This document shows, piece after piece, positions 33,633-41,688 of a DNA stretch of 64,000 nucleotides. The stretch comes from DAOUBP01 sp964474695. Lineage in GTDB: Bacteria > Chloroflexota > Anaerolineae > CG2-30-64-16. The translations under genes and the position numbers were made by a program. Within the stretch, counting starts at the first letter, position 1. The number at the start of each line of letters is the position of its first letter. The stretch lies in the NCBI GenBank assembly GCA_964474695.1, contig CAYYTK010000010.1, forward strand, positions 1 through 64,000, given 5' to 3'. A model generated the notes under the pieces. It was not told the origin of the DNA. It saw only the letters and a list, made by a program, of their open reading frames with translations, and did no database searches.

Positions 33633-33923
33633 TCAGCTGCCCGCGGCCCCGGCGGCCTGCCGGCCCTTTGGCGTCAGCATGAGCTGCAACGGCTTCGCGT
33701 CCCGCGAGCCAGCCGGGACGCACGCATCGGAGAGCGCGCAGCCGTCGCACGCGGTCGTGCAGCCATCTCCCAGCGGCGCGAGGTAGCCCTGGCGCGCCAG
33801 GTTTTCGGCCATCAGCCGCACCAACTCCTCGCTCACCCCCAGCCGCCGCGCCAGCTCCGCCAGCGAATGGATGCCGCCCTCGGCCAGCAGTCCCAAAAAG
33901 CGAACGGGTAACCCGTTTGACAT
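33633..33923 (-). CDS. FeoC-like winged-helix iron-sulfur regulator
   Basis: The 96-residue protein has a winged-helix domain (GIHSLAELARRLGVSEELVRLMAENLARQGYL) followed by a four-cysteine cluster CTTACDGCALSDAC and a strand LMLTPKGRQA. This is the layout of FeoC proteins that bind an iron-sulfur cluster and accompany the FeoB ferrous iron transporter. No feoA or feoB is within the window, so it is an orphan here. ATG 33923 is preferred; upstream in-frame codons lie in the palindrome at 33938-33984. Its promoter must lie beyond or within that palindrome. Confidence 0.78.
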   Translation of the reverse strand: MSNGLPVRFLGLLAEGGIHSLAELARRLGVSEELVRLMAENLARQGYLAPLGDGCTTACDGCALSDACVPAGSRDAKPLQLMLTPKGRQAAGAAGS

Positions 33924-33937
33924 CTGTTTCAGCCTGC

Positions 33938-33984
33938 TCAGCGGAGAAACCAGGTTTCTGCCAGAAACCTGGTTTCTCCGCTGA
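33938..33984. repeat. 47-bp perfect palindrome
   Basis: Two 23-bp arms (33938-33960, 33962-33984) are exactly complementary around one base. The inner AAACCAGGTTTCT core is shared with the palindrome at 3098-3142. Confidence 0.92.
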
Positions 33985-34149
33985 TTTTGCAAATCTCTTG
34001 CAATAAGTCTATCCTGGCTGCCTCAGCCTGTCTATGACAATCGTCACATTGCAGGCAGTTTGACCGGTGCTGCTTTTCGTGATACAACATGCGCACAGCA
34101 GAATCAGGCCCCCATCCAGGCCCGCCCGGGCGGCCCAAAGGAGTGCATC

Positions 34150-35418
34150 ATGCGTGTTATTGCCTTAATCCTTGCCGGCGGAGCCGGCACGCGGCTCGGC
34201 GTGCTCTCAGATCGTCGCGCCAAGCCGGCTGTGCCGTTCGCCGGGCGCTACCGCATCATCGATTTCACCCTCTCCAACGTGGTGAATTCCGGCATCTACG
34301 ATGTCGGCGTGCTGACGCAGTACCTGCCCAGGTCGCTGAACGAGCACATCGGCATCGGCCGGCCGTGGGACCTGGACCGCAGCCGCGGCGGGGTGCGCCT
34401 GCTGCAGCCGTATCAGGGCAAGGGGCACCAGGACTGGTACGGCGGCACCGCGGCGGCCGTGCTGCAGAACGTGGACACCTTGCGGGAGAGCCGCGCCGAG
34501 GCTGTGCTGATCCTCTCCGGCGATCACATCTACAAGATGGATTACCGGCCCATGTTGGCCGCCCACGTCGCGCGCGCGGCCGATCTGACGGTGGCGGTGA
34601 TGGACGTGAAGCCTGAGGAGACCTCTCGGTTCGGGATCGTACAGACCGGCGAGGACGGCCGCGTGATGCGTTTCCTGGAGAAGCCCAAGGACGCGCCGAG
34701 CACCCTGGCCAACATGGGGGTCTATGTGTTCAACGCTGCGACGCTGATCGAGCGCATGCAGGCCCTGGCGTCCGGCCACACCGATCTGGATTTCGGCAAG
34801 CACGTGATTCCGAGCATGGTCGAGAGCCATCGCATTTACACCTTCCCGTTCTCCGGTTATTGGGTGGATGTGGGCACGGTGGATGCGTATTGGAGCACCA
34901 GCATGGAGCTGGTGTCGGGCAAGTCCGCGCTCAACCTGGACGATCCGAACTGGGTCATTCATACCAAAAGCGAGGGCCGGGCGCCGGCCAAGATCGGCCC
35001 GCAGGCCAGCGCGGACCACAGCATGATCTGCAATGGGTGCATCGTGCGGGGCCAGGTGGTCCAGTCGGTGCTGTCGCCGGGCGTGTACGTGTCGCCGGGC
35101 GCCATCGTGCGCGAGAGCGTGATCATGAACGACACGTGGATCGGGCCGGGCGCGGTGGTCGATCGGTGCATCGTGGACAAGGGTGCCGTGGTAGGCTCGG
35201 GCACGCAGTTGGGGTGGGGCGACGACTATGACACGCCCAACCAGCAGTTCCCCGATCGTTTTTACACCGGCCCCTCGATCATCGGCAAGGGCGCGCGCAT
35301 CCCCGGCGGCTATCGCATCGGCCGCAATGTGGTGATTGAGGCGGATGTGGATGAAGAGGCGTTTGCGTCGTTCAACGGCGTCGTGCCCAGCGGCTCGACG
35401 GTGGCATCAGGGAGGTGA
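34150..35418 (+). CDS. glgC: Glucose-1-phosphate adenylyltransferase
   Basis: GlgC makes ADP-glucose for glycogen. The 422-residue protein has the complete nucleotidyltransferase signature LAGGAGTRLGVLSDRRAKPAVPF (residues 8-30, split here) with the catalytic-loop Arg and Lys, then YRIIDFTLSN, the glucose-phosphate region GDHIYKMDY and FLEKPKDAP, followed by a left-handed beta-helix domain from about residue 290. AAAGGAG lies 6 bases before the ATG. A divergent paralogue follows 4 bp downstream, so the active enzyme may be a heterotetramer. Confidence 0.94.
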   Translation: MRVIALILAGGAGTRLGVLSDRRAKPAVPFAGRYRIIDFTLSNVVNSGIYDVGVLTQYLPRSLNEHIGIGRPWDLDRSRGGVRLLQPYQGKGHQDWYGGTAAAVLQNVDTLRESRAEAVLILSGDHIYKMDYRPMLAAHVARAADLTVAVMDVKPEETSRFGIVQTGEDGRVMRFLEKPKDAPSTLANMGVYVFNAATLIERMQALASGHTDLDFGKHVIPSMVESHRIYTFPFSGYWVDVGTVDAYWSTSMELVSGKSALNLDDPNWVIHTKSEGRAPAKIGPQASADHSMICNGCIVRGQVVQSVLSPGVYVSPGAIVRESVIMNDTWIGPGAVVDRCIVDKGAVVGSGTQLGWGDDYDTPNQQFPDRFYTGPSIIGKGARIPGGYRIGRNVVIEADVDEEAFASFNGVVPSGSTVASGR

Positions 35419-35422
35419 GGCG

Positions 35423-36676
35423 ATGTCCGTAGCAGCAATGATCCTTTCCGGCGGCGAAAGCCCGGCATTGAGCGTGTTGACCGCGCTGCGTTCGGAGGCC
35501 GCGGTGCCGTTCGGCGGTAAGTATCGCATCATCGACTTTGTGCTGTCGAACTGTGTGAACTCGGAGGTCTACGACGTCAATGTGTTGACGCAGTACATGC
35601 CGCGCTCGCTCAACGAGCACATCGGCGTCGGCCGGCCGTGGGACCTCGATCGCACGACCGGCGGCCTGCGGCTGCTCCAGCCCTATCAGAGCTTCCGGGG
35701 CGGCAAGGGCGCGTGGCAGGAAGGCACGGCCGACGCCCTGCGCTTCAATCTGGATGCGCTGCGCGGCAGCGTGGACAACGTGCTGGTCCTGGCCGGCGAT
35801 CATATCTATAAGATGGACTACCGGCCCCTGCTGGGCCTCCACGCAGCGCGCGGCGCGGATGTGACGGTGGCCGTGCGGTCGGTGCCCGGTTTCGAGGCGC
35901 ACCGCTTCGGCATGTTGAGCGCGGACGCGGATGGCCGGGTGGTGAGTTATGAAGAGAAGCCGCGGCGCACCAGCAGCACGTTGGCCAGCATGGGGGTGTA
36001 CGTGTTCCGCCGCGACGTGTTGATGCAGGCGCTCACCGAAGGCGCCGGCAAGAAGCAGCGCAACCTGGGCGCGGAAGTGCTCCCGCGCCTGGTGGCCGAA
36101 AGCAAGGCCTACGCGTATCGTTTCCACGGTTATTGGGCGGACGCCGGCACGGTGCAGGCGTACTATGAGGCCAACATGGCGCTGCTGGCCGAGACCCCGG
36201 CGCTGGACCTGTACGATCCCGATTGGCCGATCTATACCCGCAGCGAGGAGCGGCCCGCCTCCTACATCGGCGAAAGCCCGCGGGTGCAGGGCAACCTGCT
36301 TTGCGACGGCTGCAGCATCGAGGGCACCGTGATCCGCTCGATCATCTCGCCGGGCGTCGTGGTGAAGAAGGGCGCGGTCGTGCGCGATTCGATCGTCATG
36401 ACGGATGCCGTGATCGAGGAAGGCGCGGAGGTTGATCGGGCCATTCTGGACAAGCGCGTCCAGGTGGGCGCGGCCGCGCGCGTGGGCGCGGGCGAGACGA
36501 ACACGCCGAACCACAAATGGCCCGACCGGCTCAACACCGGCCTGACCCTCATCGGCAAGGGCGCGGTCATCCCGCCCGGCGCGGTCGTCGGCCGCAACGT
36601 GGTGATCTACCCGCACATGGCGGAGAAGGACTACGCCGGGACCGAGATCGCGAACGGGGAGACGATCGGCGGGTGA
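35423..36676 (+). CDS. GlgC paralogue with degenerate active site (GlgD-like)
   Basis: The 417-residue protein is clearly a GlgC homologue, with FGGKYRIIDFVLSNCVNSEVYDVNVLTQYMPRSL and GDHIYKMDYRPLLGLH shared almost word for word with its neighbour. The nucleotide-binding loop reads LSGGESPALSVLTALRSEAAVPF: the G-x-R-L Arg and the Lys of R-A-K-P-A are both replaced. By analogy with Firmicute GlgD it should be a regulatory, poorly catalytic subunit. It starts 4 bp after glgC, with GGAGG upstream, and retains the beta-helix domain. Confidence 0.9.
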   Translation: MSVAAMILSGGESPALSVLTALRSEAAVPFGGKYRIIDFVLSNCVNSEVYDVNVLTQYMPRSLNEHIGVGRPWDLDRTTGGLRLLQPYQSFRGGKGAWQEGTADALRFNLDALRGSVDNVLVLAGDHIYKMDYRPLLGLHAARGADVTVAVRSVPGFEAHRFGMLSADADGRVVSYEEKPRRTSSTLASMGVYVFRRDVLMQALTEGAGKKQRNLGAEVLPRLVAESKAYAYRFHGYWADAGTVQAYYEANMALLAETPALDLYDPDWPIYTRSEERPASYIGESPRVQGNLLCDGCSIEGTVIRSIISPGVVVKKGAVVRDSIVMTDAVIEEGAEVDRAILDKRVQVGAAARVGAGETNTPNHKWPDRLNTGLTLIGKGAVIPPGAVVGRNVVIYPHMAEKDYAGTEIANGETIGG

Positions 36677-36682
36677 GAGGCG

Positions 36683-36958
36683 CTAGTACACCTCGCCATG
36701 ACTGCCCACGTTGACTAAGACGATTTCCTGCTCGCGCAGCTCCAGCTCCAGGGCGATGCGATATTGCAGGTTGATGGAGACGGCGTGCAGCCCCGCGAGG
36801 CGTCCTTCCAGGGCGTGCAGCCGCAGCGATGGATGGAAGGGATCGAGCTCAAGTAAGGCCAGGGTCCGCTGGTAACGTTCGAGCAAATCCGGGTGGCGCT
36901 TGAAAAATCGCCTTTCGATCTTTTCGTAGCTCTCGGTGAAGATCAGGCTATAGCTCAT
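36683..36958 (-). CDS. RelE-like toxin
   Basis: This 91-residue protein has the RelE/YafQ-like pattern: YSLIFTESYEKIERRFFKRHPDLLERY, a core LRLHALEGRLAGLHAVSINLQYRIAL and a closing strand EIVLVNVGSHGEVY. Such toxins cleave mRNA at the ribosome. ATG 36958 overlaps the antitoxin by 11 bp, as usual for coupled pairs. The C-terminal SHGEVY places a His near the expected catalytic end. Its target is inferred from the family. Confidence 0.86.
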   Translation of the reverse strand: MSYSLIFTESYEKIERRFFKRHPDLLERYQRTLALLELDPFHPSLRLHALEGRLAGLHAVSINLQYRIALELELREQEIVLVNVGSHGEVY

Positions 36959-37217
36959 TGGCGAGCTCGTCCTTGATGCGCGCCAGATGCGCATTGGCGT
37001 CTTCACGCCGGTAGCGTCCGGCTGCCATATCTTCCCGCGCCTGCGCCCAGGCGGCCGCGACCTCGCACTCGCGCAGTAAGTCGTAGTGCGCGATGTCCAT
37101 CACCACGTACCTGGGCTTGCCCCGGACGCTGATCACGACTTCCTGTGCCTCCTGGAGGGCGCGCTCGATGTCGGAGATCCCCTTGGTCTTGAGATCGTTA
37201 GCCGTGATGACAGTCAT
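36948..37217 (-). CDS. Phd/YefM-like antitoxin
   Basis: The 89-residue protein has the Phd/YefM N-terminal DNA-binding fold (MTVITANDLKTKGISDIERAL, EVVISVRGKPRYVVMDIAHYDLL) and a charged C-terminal half expected to wrap the toxin. It lies upstream of the toxin and overlaps it by 11 bp. The promoter at 37268-37295 and TCGTAC repeats between promoter and gene suggest autoregulation by the toxin-antitoxin complex. Confidence 0.88.
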   Translation of the reverse strand: MTVITANDLKTKGISDIERALQEAQEVVISVRGKPRYVVMDIAHYDLLRECEVAAAWAQAREDMAAGRYRREDANAHLARIKDELANEL

Positions 37218-37243
37218 CTTTCACCTCATCTATCGAAAAAGCA

Positions 37244-37295
37244 ATTTAGCGTACGATTGATAGTACGATTATATACCGATTTGCGGCACTGTCAA
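37244..37295 (-). promoter_or_regulatory. Promoter and possible operator of the toxin-antitoxin operon
   Basis: TTGACA (37295-37290) and TATAAT (37273-37268) are separated by 16 bases on the minus strand. Just downstream two TCGTAC units with a 7-base spacer (about 37248-37267) could be the antitoxin-binding site. Confidence 0.8.
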
Positions 37296-37446
37296 GTGTG
37301 CGATTAGAATGCAGGGTCCGACTGGGCGCCGGCAGCTTCTGCTGGCTGGCCGCGCTGAGATGAAGGCGGTTCTGATTGGCAGAATCATATCATTTATGAA
37401 AGTGACACTTTACAAAACAAGTATGCTTCTGTAAAATGTAACTACT

Positions 37447-37593
37447 CTGGAAGTCAAAGCCCACCCCCTACCGGCCGACCTGCAGAAGCTGCGCCGGATC
37501 GCAACGGGCTATGGCTTGTCGCAGGCGCACTTGGTGGCCCGCTTCCCGACGCCGGGGTTCACCGATTTTGTCTGGGGTGGGTTGATCTTTTAA
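37447..37593 (+). pseudogene. C-terminal remnant of an unrecognised gene (copy A)
   Basis: An open 48-codon stretch with its own TAA encodes LEVKAHPL, then KLRRIATGYGLSQAHLVARF and FTDFVWGGLIF. It has no start codon or upstream frame of its own and is clearly homologous to 40015-40158. The E-x-K near the start and the position next to ATPase-nuclease genes suggest the end of a PD-(D/E)XK-type ATPase, but this is inference. Confidence 0.6.
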
Positions 37594-37629
37594 TTGTTTC
37601 GCATGGTGACGTAATCTAAGGAGGATCAC

Positions 37630-37908
37630 ATGACGCATGTAATTTTTGACTTGTGCATACGCGATGGCGCCTGCGCCGAGGTTTGCCCCGTGGAATGCAT
37701 CGTACCCGGCCAGCCTGAAGATGAATGGCCCTGGTTCTACATCGATCCGGATACGTGTATCGATTGCGGAGCCTGCGTCCCGGAATGCCCGGTCGATGCC
37801 ATCCGCCCTCAGGAGGATCTCGGGCTTGAATTTCCGCAATATGCAGGCGCTGCCGAGAAAAACGCCGACTTTTTCAAGATTGGGCCCGGGTATAAAGCCA
37901 AGAACTAG
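37630..37908 (+). CDS. Two-cluster ferredoxin
   Basis: The 92-residue electron carrier has two cluster motifs. The first is Cys9, Cys15, Cys19 and Cys23 in CIRDGACAEVCPVECI; its first Cys spacing is widened, as in 7Fe-type ferredoxins. The second is Cys43, Cys46, Cys49 and Cys53 in CIDCGACVPECPVDAI, a canonical [4Fe-4S] site. AAGGAGG lies 5 bases before the ATG, the strongest ribosome-binding site in this part of the window, so high expression is likely. It stands alone between two gene remnants and an ATPase. Confidence 0.94.
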   Translation: MTHVIFDLCIRDGACAEVCPVECIVPGQPEDEWPWFYIDPDTCIDCGACVPECPVDAIRPQEDLGLEFPQYAGAAEKNADFFKIGPGYKAKN

Positions 37909-38191
37909 CAGCGAACCACGAGTCGCCGCGCACGTCCAAGCTGCGTGACCGCACGAGCGAGGCGGTCAGGGGCTGATGCCATCAGCTTGCGCGAAGTAAT
38001 GGGCTGCAGGTCTGCCCAGGCTGTGCCGCGCGCTCTGCTTCATCCCCAAAGAAGAACAGTGCGTTCTAAAAGAACTGAATCCAAACGTGCCCGCCGTCTG
38101 CACAGTGATCTACGAGGTGGCGGCTGACGCCGAACAACCGTTATGGCACCTTTTTGCATGCATCTTAACGAGCGGAGATGCCAGGTTACCC
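37909..38191. other. Intergenic region, no confident gene
   Basis: This 283-bp spacer after the ferredoxin has no ORF with a start and ribosome-binding site. In one plus frame a stretch encoding CFIPKEEQCVLKELNPN and VPAVCTVIYEVAADAEQ (about 38030-38140) reads like real protein and may be another gene relic. I cannot place it. Confidence 0.4.
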
Positions 38192-39862
38192 TCACAGCAC
38201 TGCTTTGACTGCCCTCTCTATTTTCTCAAGGTCGGCGCGCGTGGAGATCAGGATGTCGTTGGCCTCGGCGTAGGCTCGCGCGGCCGGCGTGAAACCGCTG
38301 CGGCTGACGCACCAGGGACGGGCGTTCAGAGTCCGCGCTTTGGCAGCCAGCGCGATCAGCTCCTTCTCGCCGACAACCTTGCTCTGCCATTTGAGCTCGA
38401 CGGCCCACCGCTCACCACTGGCCGTTTCAGCCAGGGCATCTACCTCCACCTGGCCATCGGCAGAGCGGTACGACGCGACGTCCTTGACGACGGGCAGCGT
38501 CAGGCGTCCGCTGCACCCGAACCAGGCGCCATCCACTTCCTGACCGGCGAAGGCGCGCAGCGCCTCGCGCAACTGGCTCTCCCGCGCGCGGCCCAGCTCG
38601 GACGACAGCCGGGCGTGTTGCGCTTCAAGGTCGGTCAGGAGCGGCGCCAGGGCCGCGCGGCCGGCGAGCGGATCCACCTCAATCCCGCGCGTCATGGCCG
38701 CCACCCAGTAGCGCAGCACGGGATCGCGATAGTAGTACTCCCCGCCTTCCTCGATCAGCAGGTCCACCTCCTGCAAGGCGCGCAGGTAGCCGCGCGTGCC
38801 CGGGGCGCCCTTGCGAATCCGGCGGGCCACCTCGGTGAGGGTCAGCCCTTCTTCTTCGGCCAGCGTCTGGAGAATGGCCTTCAGAATGCCATACCCGCGC
38901 GCCCGGCTCAGCGAGATGTCGTACAGGTAGCGGCAGTAATTGTAGATGCGGCCATCGCGCGTCAGTGTCTCCAGCAGGAAGGCGCGTTCGGCGTCTTCCG
39001 CGGTCAACGCGCTGGCCGTAGGAGCCAGGTCGCCCAGCCGGGACGCCACGGCGTAGATATAGAACGGGTGGCCACCGGTCAACTCGTGCAAGCGGCGGCC
39101 GGCGCCTGCACCCGGTGTCGCATCCAGGATGCGCTCGACGAGGGCCAGGGTCGCATCGAGCGGGAAGCGCGTCACTTCCACCGATTCGAACTGCAGAAAG
39201 AGCGGCGACTGACCGTCTTGGACCAGATGTTGCATGGCGCTGATGGCTGAGGCCGCCACGACGTACCCCAGGCGTCCCTGCCGCTGCAGCGCGGCCCGGA
39301 ACAGTTGCACCGGCCGGCGCACCGCCGGGTAGTTGCCGAGTACGGCGAGCTCCGTAAATTCGTCCAACAGCAGGAGGAGATAGCAGTCCAGCTCGGCGGC
39401 GAGCTTCTCGGGGAAATCGAGGGCAGCGCTGACCTGCAAGGCTGGGTCGTCACGCGCGCTCTCCAGGGTCGCCAACGTTTGGGCGACACAACGCAGGCCC
39501 GCGGCGGGGCCCCCCAGGAGACCGGCCGGCGTCAAGAAGCTGTCGCGATCGCCTTGCCCACCGGTCAAAGCCCAGAACGTCACCAGGCCCACGTAGCGGC
39601 GGCTGAACAGCTCAGGCGAGGTCACCAGCTCTTCCATATCCACATACACAGGCCGGACAGCGCCGGATGGCGCCTGTTCCACCAACCGTGTTAGGTGCTC
39701 CAGCAGCAAGAGCGTCTTGCCGATGCGGCGCAGGCCGAACAGTGCGAGATGGCGCGGTCGGCCCTCCGTCAGGCTGAGTGTGGCCTGCTCAAGCAGAGCC
39801 AACTCGCGCTCACGGTCAGTGAACAGGGTCCGCAGGTGCGGCGGATAGAAAGGAGTGATCAT
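38192..39862 (-). CDS. Archaeal-type STAND/AAA ATPase fused to a PD-(D/E)XK nuclease-like domain
   Basis: The 556-residue protein starts with FTDRERELALLEQA and a Walker A-like LFGLRRIGKT (about 42-51). LLLLLDEFTEL (about 162-172) is the Walker B. A winged-helix segment (TLTEVARRIRKGAPGTRGYLRALQEVDLL) lies near 340-370. The C-terminal domain has VEVDALAETASGERWAVELKWQSK, the D and E-x-K of a PD-(D/E)XK fold. Such proteins are common, mobile and poorly understood; defence or DNA processing are plausible. A palindrome overlies its promoter at 39887-39916. Confidence 0.85.
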   Translation of the reverse strand: MITPFYPPHLRTLFTDRERELALLEQATLSLTEGRPRHLALFGLRRIGKTLLLLEHLTRLVEQAPSGAVRPVYVDMEELVTSPELFSRRYVGLVTFWALTGGQGDRDSFLTPAGLLGGPAAGLRCVAQTLATLESARDDPALQVSAALDFPEKLAAELDCYLLLLLDEFTELAVLGNYPAVRRPVQLFRAALQRQGRLGYVVAASAISAMQHLVQDGQSPLFLQFESVEVTRFPLDATLALVERILDATPGAGAGRRLHELTGGHPFYIYAVASRLGDLAPTASALTAEDAERAFLLETLTRDGRIYNYCRYLYDISLSRARGYGILKAILQTLAEEEGLTLTEVARRIRKGAPGTRGYLRALQEVDLLIEEGGEYYYRDPVLRYWVAAMTRGIEVDPLAGRAALAPLLTDLEAQHARLSSELGRARESQLREALRAFAGQEVDGAWFGCSGRLTLPVVKDVASYRSADGQVEVDALAETASGERWAVELKWQSKVVGEKELIALAAKARTLNARPWCVSRSGFTPAARAYAEANDILISTRADLEKIERAVKAVL

Positions 39863-39886
39863 GGGTCATACCCCGGCATACTGTTT

Positions 39887-39916
39887 AGGGCAATTGCATT
39901 ATAATGCGATTGCCCT
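39887..39916 (-). promoter_or_regulatory. Palindromic operator over the ATPase promoter
   Basis: A 30-bp near-perfect palindrome (AGGGCAAT, 14 bases, ATTGCCCT with matching interior) contains TATAAT in its centre. It lies 25 bp before the ATG at 39862. A repressor bound here would block the -10 box. Confidence 0.65.
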
Positions 39917-40014
39917 AACTCTACCATAGGAACCAACACTCTGCAAGTTCCGATGTCGGCATGTGAGGAAGCGGTGCGGGCGCCAGGTGACCTACCAACT
40001 CCGCATCCAGCACT

Positions 40015-40158
40015 TTGGAAGCCAAAACTCATTTCCTGTACGCCAACCTGCACAAGCTGCGCCGGCTCGCGACGAGCCATACCCTGCCCCAGGCCCATCT
40101 GGTGGGCCGCTTTCCGACGCCGGGGCTCACCGACTTTGTCTGGGGCGGTCTGATTTTT
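40015..40158 (+). pseudogene. C-terminal remnant of an unrecognised gene (copy B)
   Basis: The stretch encodes LEAKTHFLYANLHKLRRLA, then LPQAHLVGRF and LTDFVWGGLIF, homologous to 37447-37593 at about 70% of residues. One T fewer at the end destroys the stop, so the frame runs on to 40242. No functional upstream part is visible in the 150 bp before it. Confidence 0.6.
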
Positions 40159-40305
40159 AACTTAACGACCGATGAAGCACCTCTGTTCGATTACATCAAG
40201 CTGCTAATAGTACTTCCGACATACAACCAGCAACGCGTATGAGCCTCATTGGAGGAGGCGGATGTGAGGGTGGAGGGTTAGCAGAAGGCATTTTTCTCTT
40301 TACAG
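40159..40305. other. Intergenic region, no gene recognised
   Basis: Together with 39917-40014 this is noncoding apart from remnant B. A GGAGGCGGATGTGAGGGTGG stretch is present but leads to no credible ORF. Confidence 0.5.
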
Positions 40306-41388
40306 CTATAGCACCCTCTCCAAATCCACCCCCCGCGCGGCGGCGCGGGCCGCGCGCCACTCCGCGCTGGTGACCGGGGGCGGCAGCACCTCTTCCTCCG
40401 GCCGGCGGACCAGGGCCAGCGCCTCCGAGGGACAGACCGGCACGCAGACGCCGCACCCCACGCAGCGGACGGCATCCACCCGGACGACCTCCTCCAGCGC
40501 CAGGGCCCCGAACGAGCACTGGTCCACGCACGCGCCGCACGCGATGCACGCGTCCTCGTCCACCCGGTTGACGAAGGCCGAGCGGGCTACCACGTTTGCC
40601 ATGCCCAGGTCGGCCAGGCCGCGCAGGATGCCGCAGCTACAAGTGCAGCAGTTGCAGATGTACCAGAGCCCTTCCTGGCTGTTGCTCACCGAGTGGACCA
40701 GGCCGGCCTCGGCCGCGCGGCGCAGGGTGGCCAGCGCCTCGTCCTGCGTCAGGCTGCGGATCTCGGAGGAGTTGTCGAACGCGCCCGGCACGGGGCTAAA
40801 GGCCATGCAGACGTCCAGGGGATGGCCGCAAGGCTCGCCGATGAGCGCCTTCTGCTTGCGGCAGATGCAATCCAGCACGCCCCAGGCCTTGTTGGCTGCC
40901 ACGATCTCGGCCGCGCTCTCGTAGGGGCGCACCTCCATATCGACCCGCACCGTGCGATCCACCGGGATCACCCGGTGCACCGACGGCGCAACGGCCAGCG
41001 CTCGGCCGAAAGCCTGGCGGTAGTAGTCCTCGAAAAGCCGCGCCAGCTCAGTGTCCATGGTGGAGACCTGGTTCTCGTAGATGCCCACCACGAACGGCAG
41101 GATGGCGTAGCCGAGGCCGCGGCCCTCGGCCGGCCGGCCGGCCGAGATCAGCCCGCGCCGCGCCATGCCCTTCAGTTGGGTCGCGATCGCCTTGGGGTCG
41201 CCGCCGGTGCGGGCAGCGATCTGGTCCGGGGTCTCCAGGGTCAGGCGCAGCGAGGCGGCCAGATCGGCCTCTTCCGGCGTGAAGAGCTTGGCCAGCAGCC
41301 GCAGCTCCGCGCCGTCGGCCGTGGATGGGAAGCCGTTCGGCAGTGCGTCCAGTCGCTCGGCCAGGTGTTGGTAGGGGGTGTCGTTCAT
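40306..41388 (-). CDS. Winged-helix and 4Fe-4S dicluster iron-sulfur protein
   Basis: The 360-residue protein has an N-terminal helical/winged-helix part (about 30-95: TPDQIAARTGGDPKAIATQLKGMARRGLI). A middle cysteine-rich domain has CICRKQ, GEPCGHPLDVCMAF and ICNCCTCSCGI (about 175-262). The C-terminus is a ferredoxin with two [4Fe-4S] motifs, CIACGACVDQC and CVGCGVCVPVC. It is soluble. The family occurs widely in anaerobes, with an assumed electron-transfer role and no settled substrate. The winged helix raises the possibility of redox sensing. Confidence 0.82.
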   Translation of the reverse strand: MNDTPYQHLAERLDALPNGFPSTADGAELRLLAKLFTPEEADLAASLRLTLETPDQIAARTGGDPKAIATQLKGMARRGLISAGRPAEGRGLGYAILPFVVGIYENQVSTMDTELARLFEDYYRQAFGRALAVAPSVHRVIPVDRTVRVDMEVRPYESAAEIVAANKAWGVLDCICRKQKALIGEPCGHPLDVCMAFSPVPGAFDNSSEIRSLTQDEALATLRRAAEAGLVHSVSNSQEGLWYICNCCTCSCGILRGLADLGMANVVARSAFVNRVDEDACIACGACVDQCSFGALALEEVVRVDAVRCVGCGVCVPVCPSEALALVRRPEEEVLPPPVTSAEWRAARAAARGVDLERVL

Positions 41389-41410
41389 GATCGTTCACCT
41401 GTTTCAACAG

Positions 41411-41484
41411 AGCGGAGGTTCGCATCCTCAGATGCGAACCGGCTCGGCGCGAGCCGGCGGCATCTGAGGATGCCGTTCTCCGCG
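41411..41484. repeat. Long imperfect palindrome upstream of the iron-sulfur gene
   Basis: CGCATCCTCAGATGCG followed by AACCGGCTCG faces CGAGCCGGCGG and CATCTGAGGATGCCG. The arms are about 25 bp (41421-41445, 41451-41475), extended by GCGGAG/CTCCGC. Confidence 0.78.
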
Positions 41485-41618
41485 CGTATGTGTTTGATTA
41501 GCGTACCCATTATAGGGCAGATGCGGAAAGAAGCAAAGCCCCGGAATGGCCTGGTTCTGCAACCATTTCATCTTCATCAACGTCTTATTTGTCGGTCGCG
41601 GTGATCGCGGCTATGATC

Positions 41619-41646
41619 GCGGCATGATGCCGCGGCATCATGCCGC
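41619..41646. repeat. 28-bp perfect palindrome upstream of PBP1A
   Basis: GCGGCATGATGCCG is followed by its exact reverse complement, with no spacer. It lies 43 bp before the PBP1A start. It could be an operator or a dispersed element; a CCGCGGCATGATGCC-like piece also ends the repeat near 30483. Confidence 0.8.
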
Positions 41647-41688
41647 TGCATTCTGCCGGGTTGATTTCGTAAGGATGGATTTATCTCA

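Noticed and set aside
38030..38140. Small gene encoding CFIPKEEQC and VIYEVAADAEQ
   Set aside because: The phrase looks protein-like, but there is no start, no ribosome-binding site, and the frame then runs antisense into the ATPase gene. It is at most a relic.
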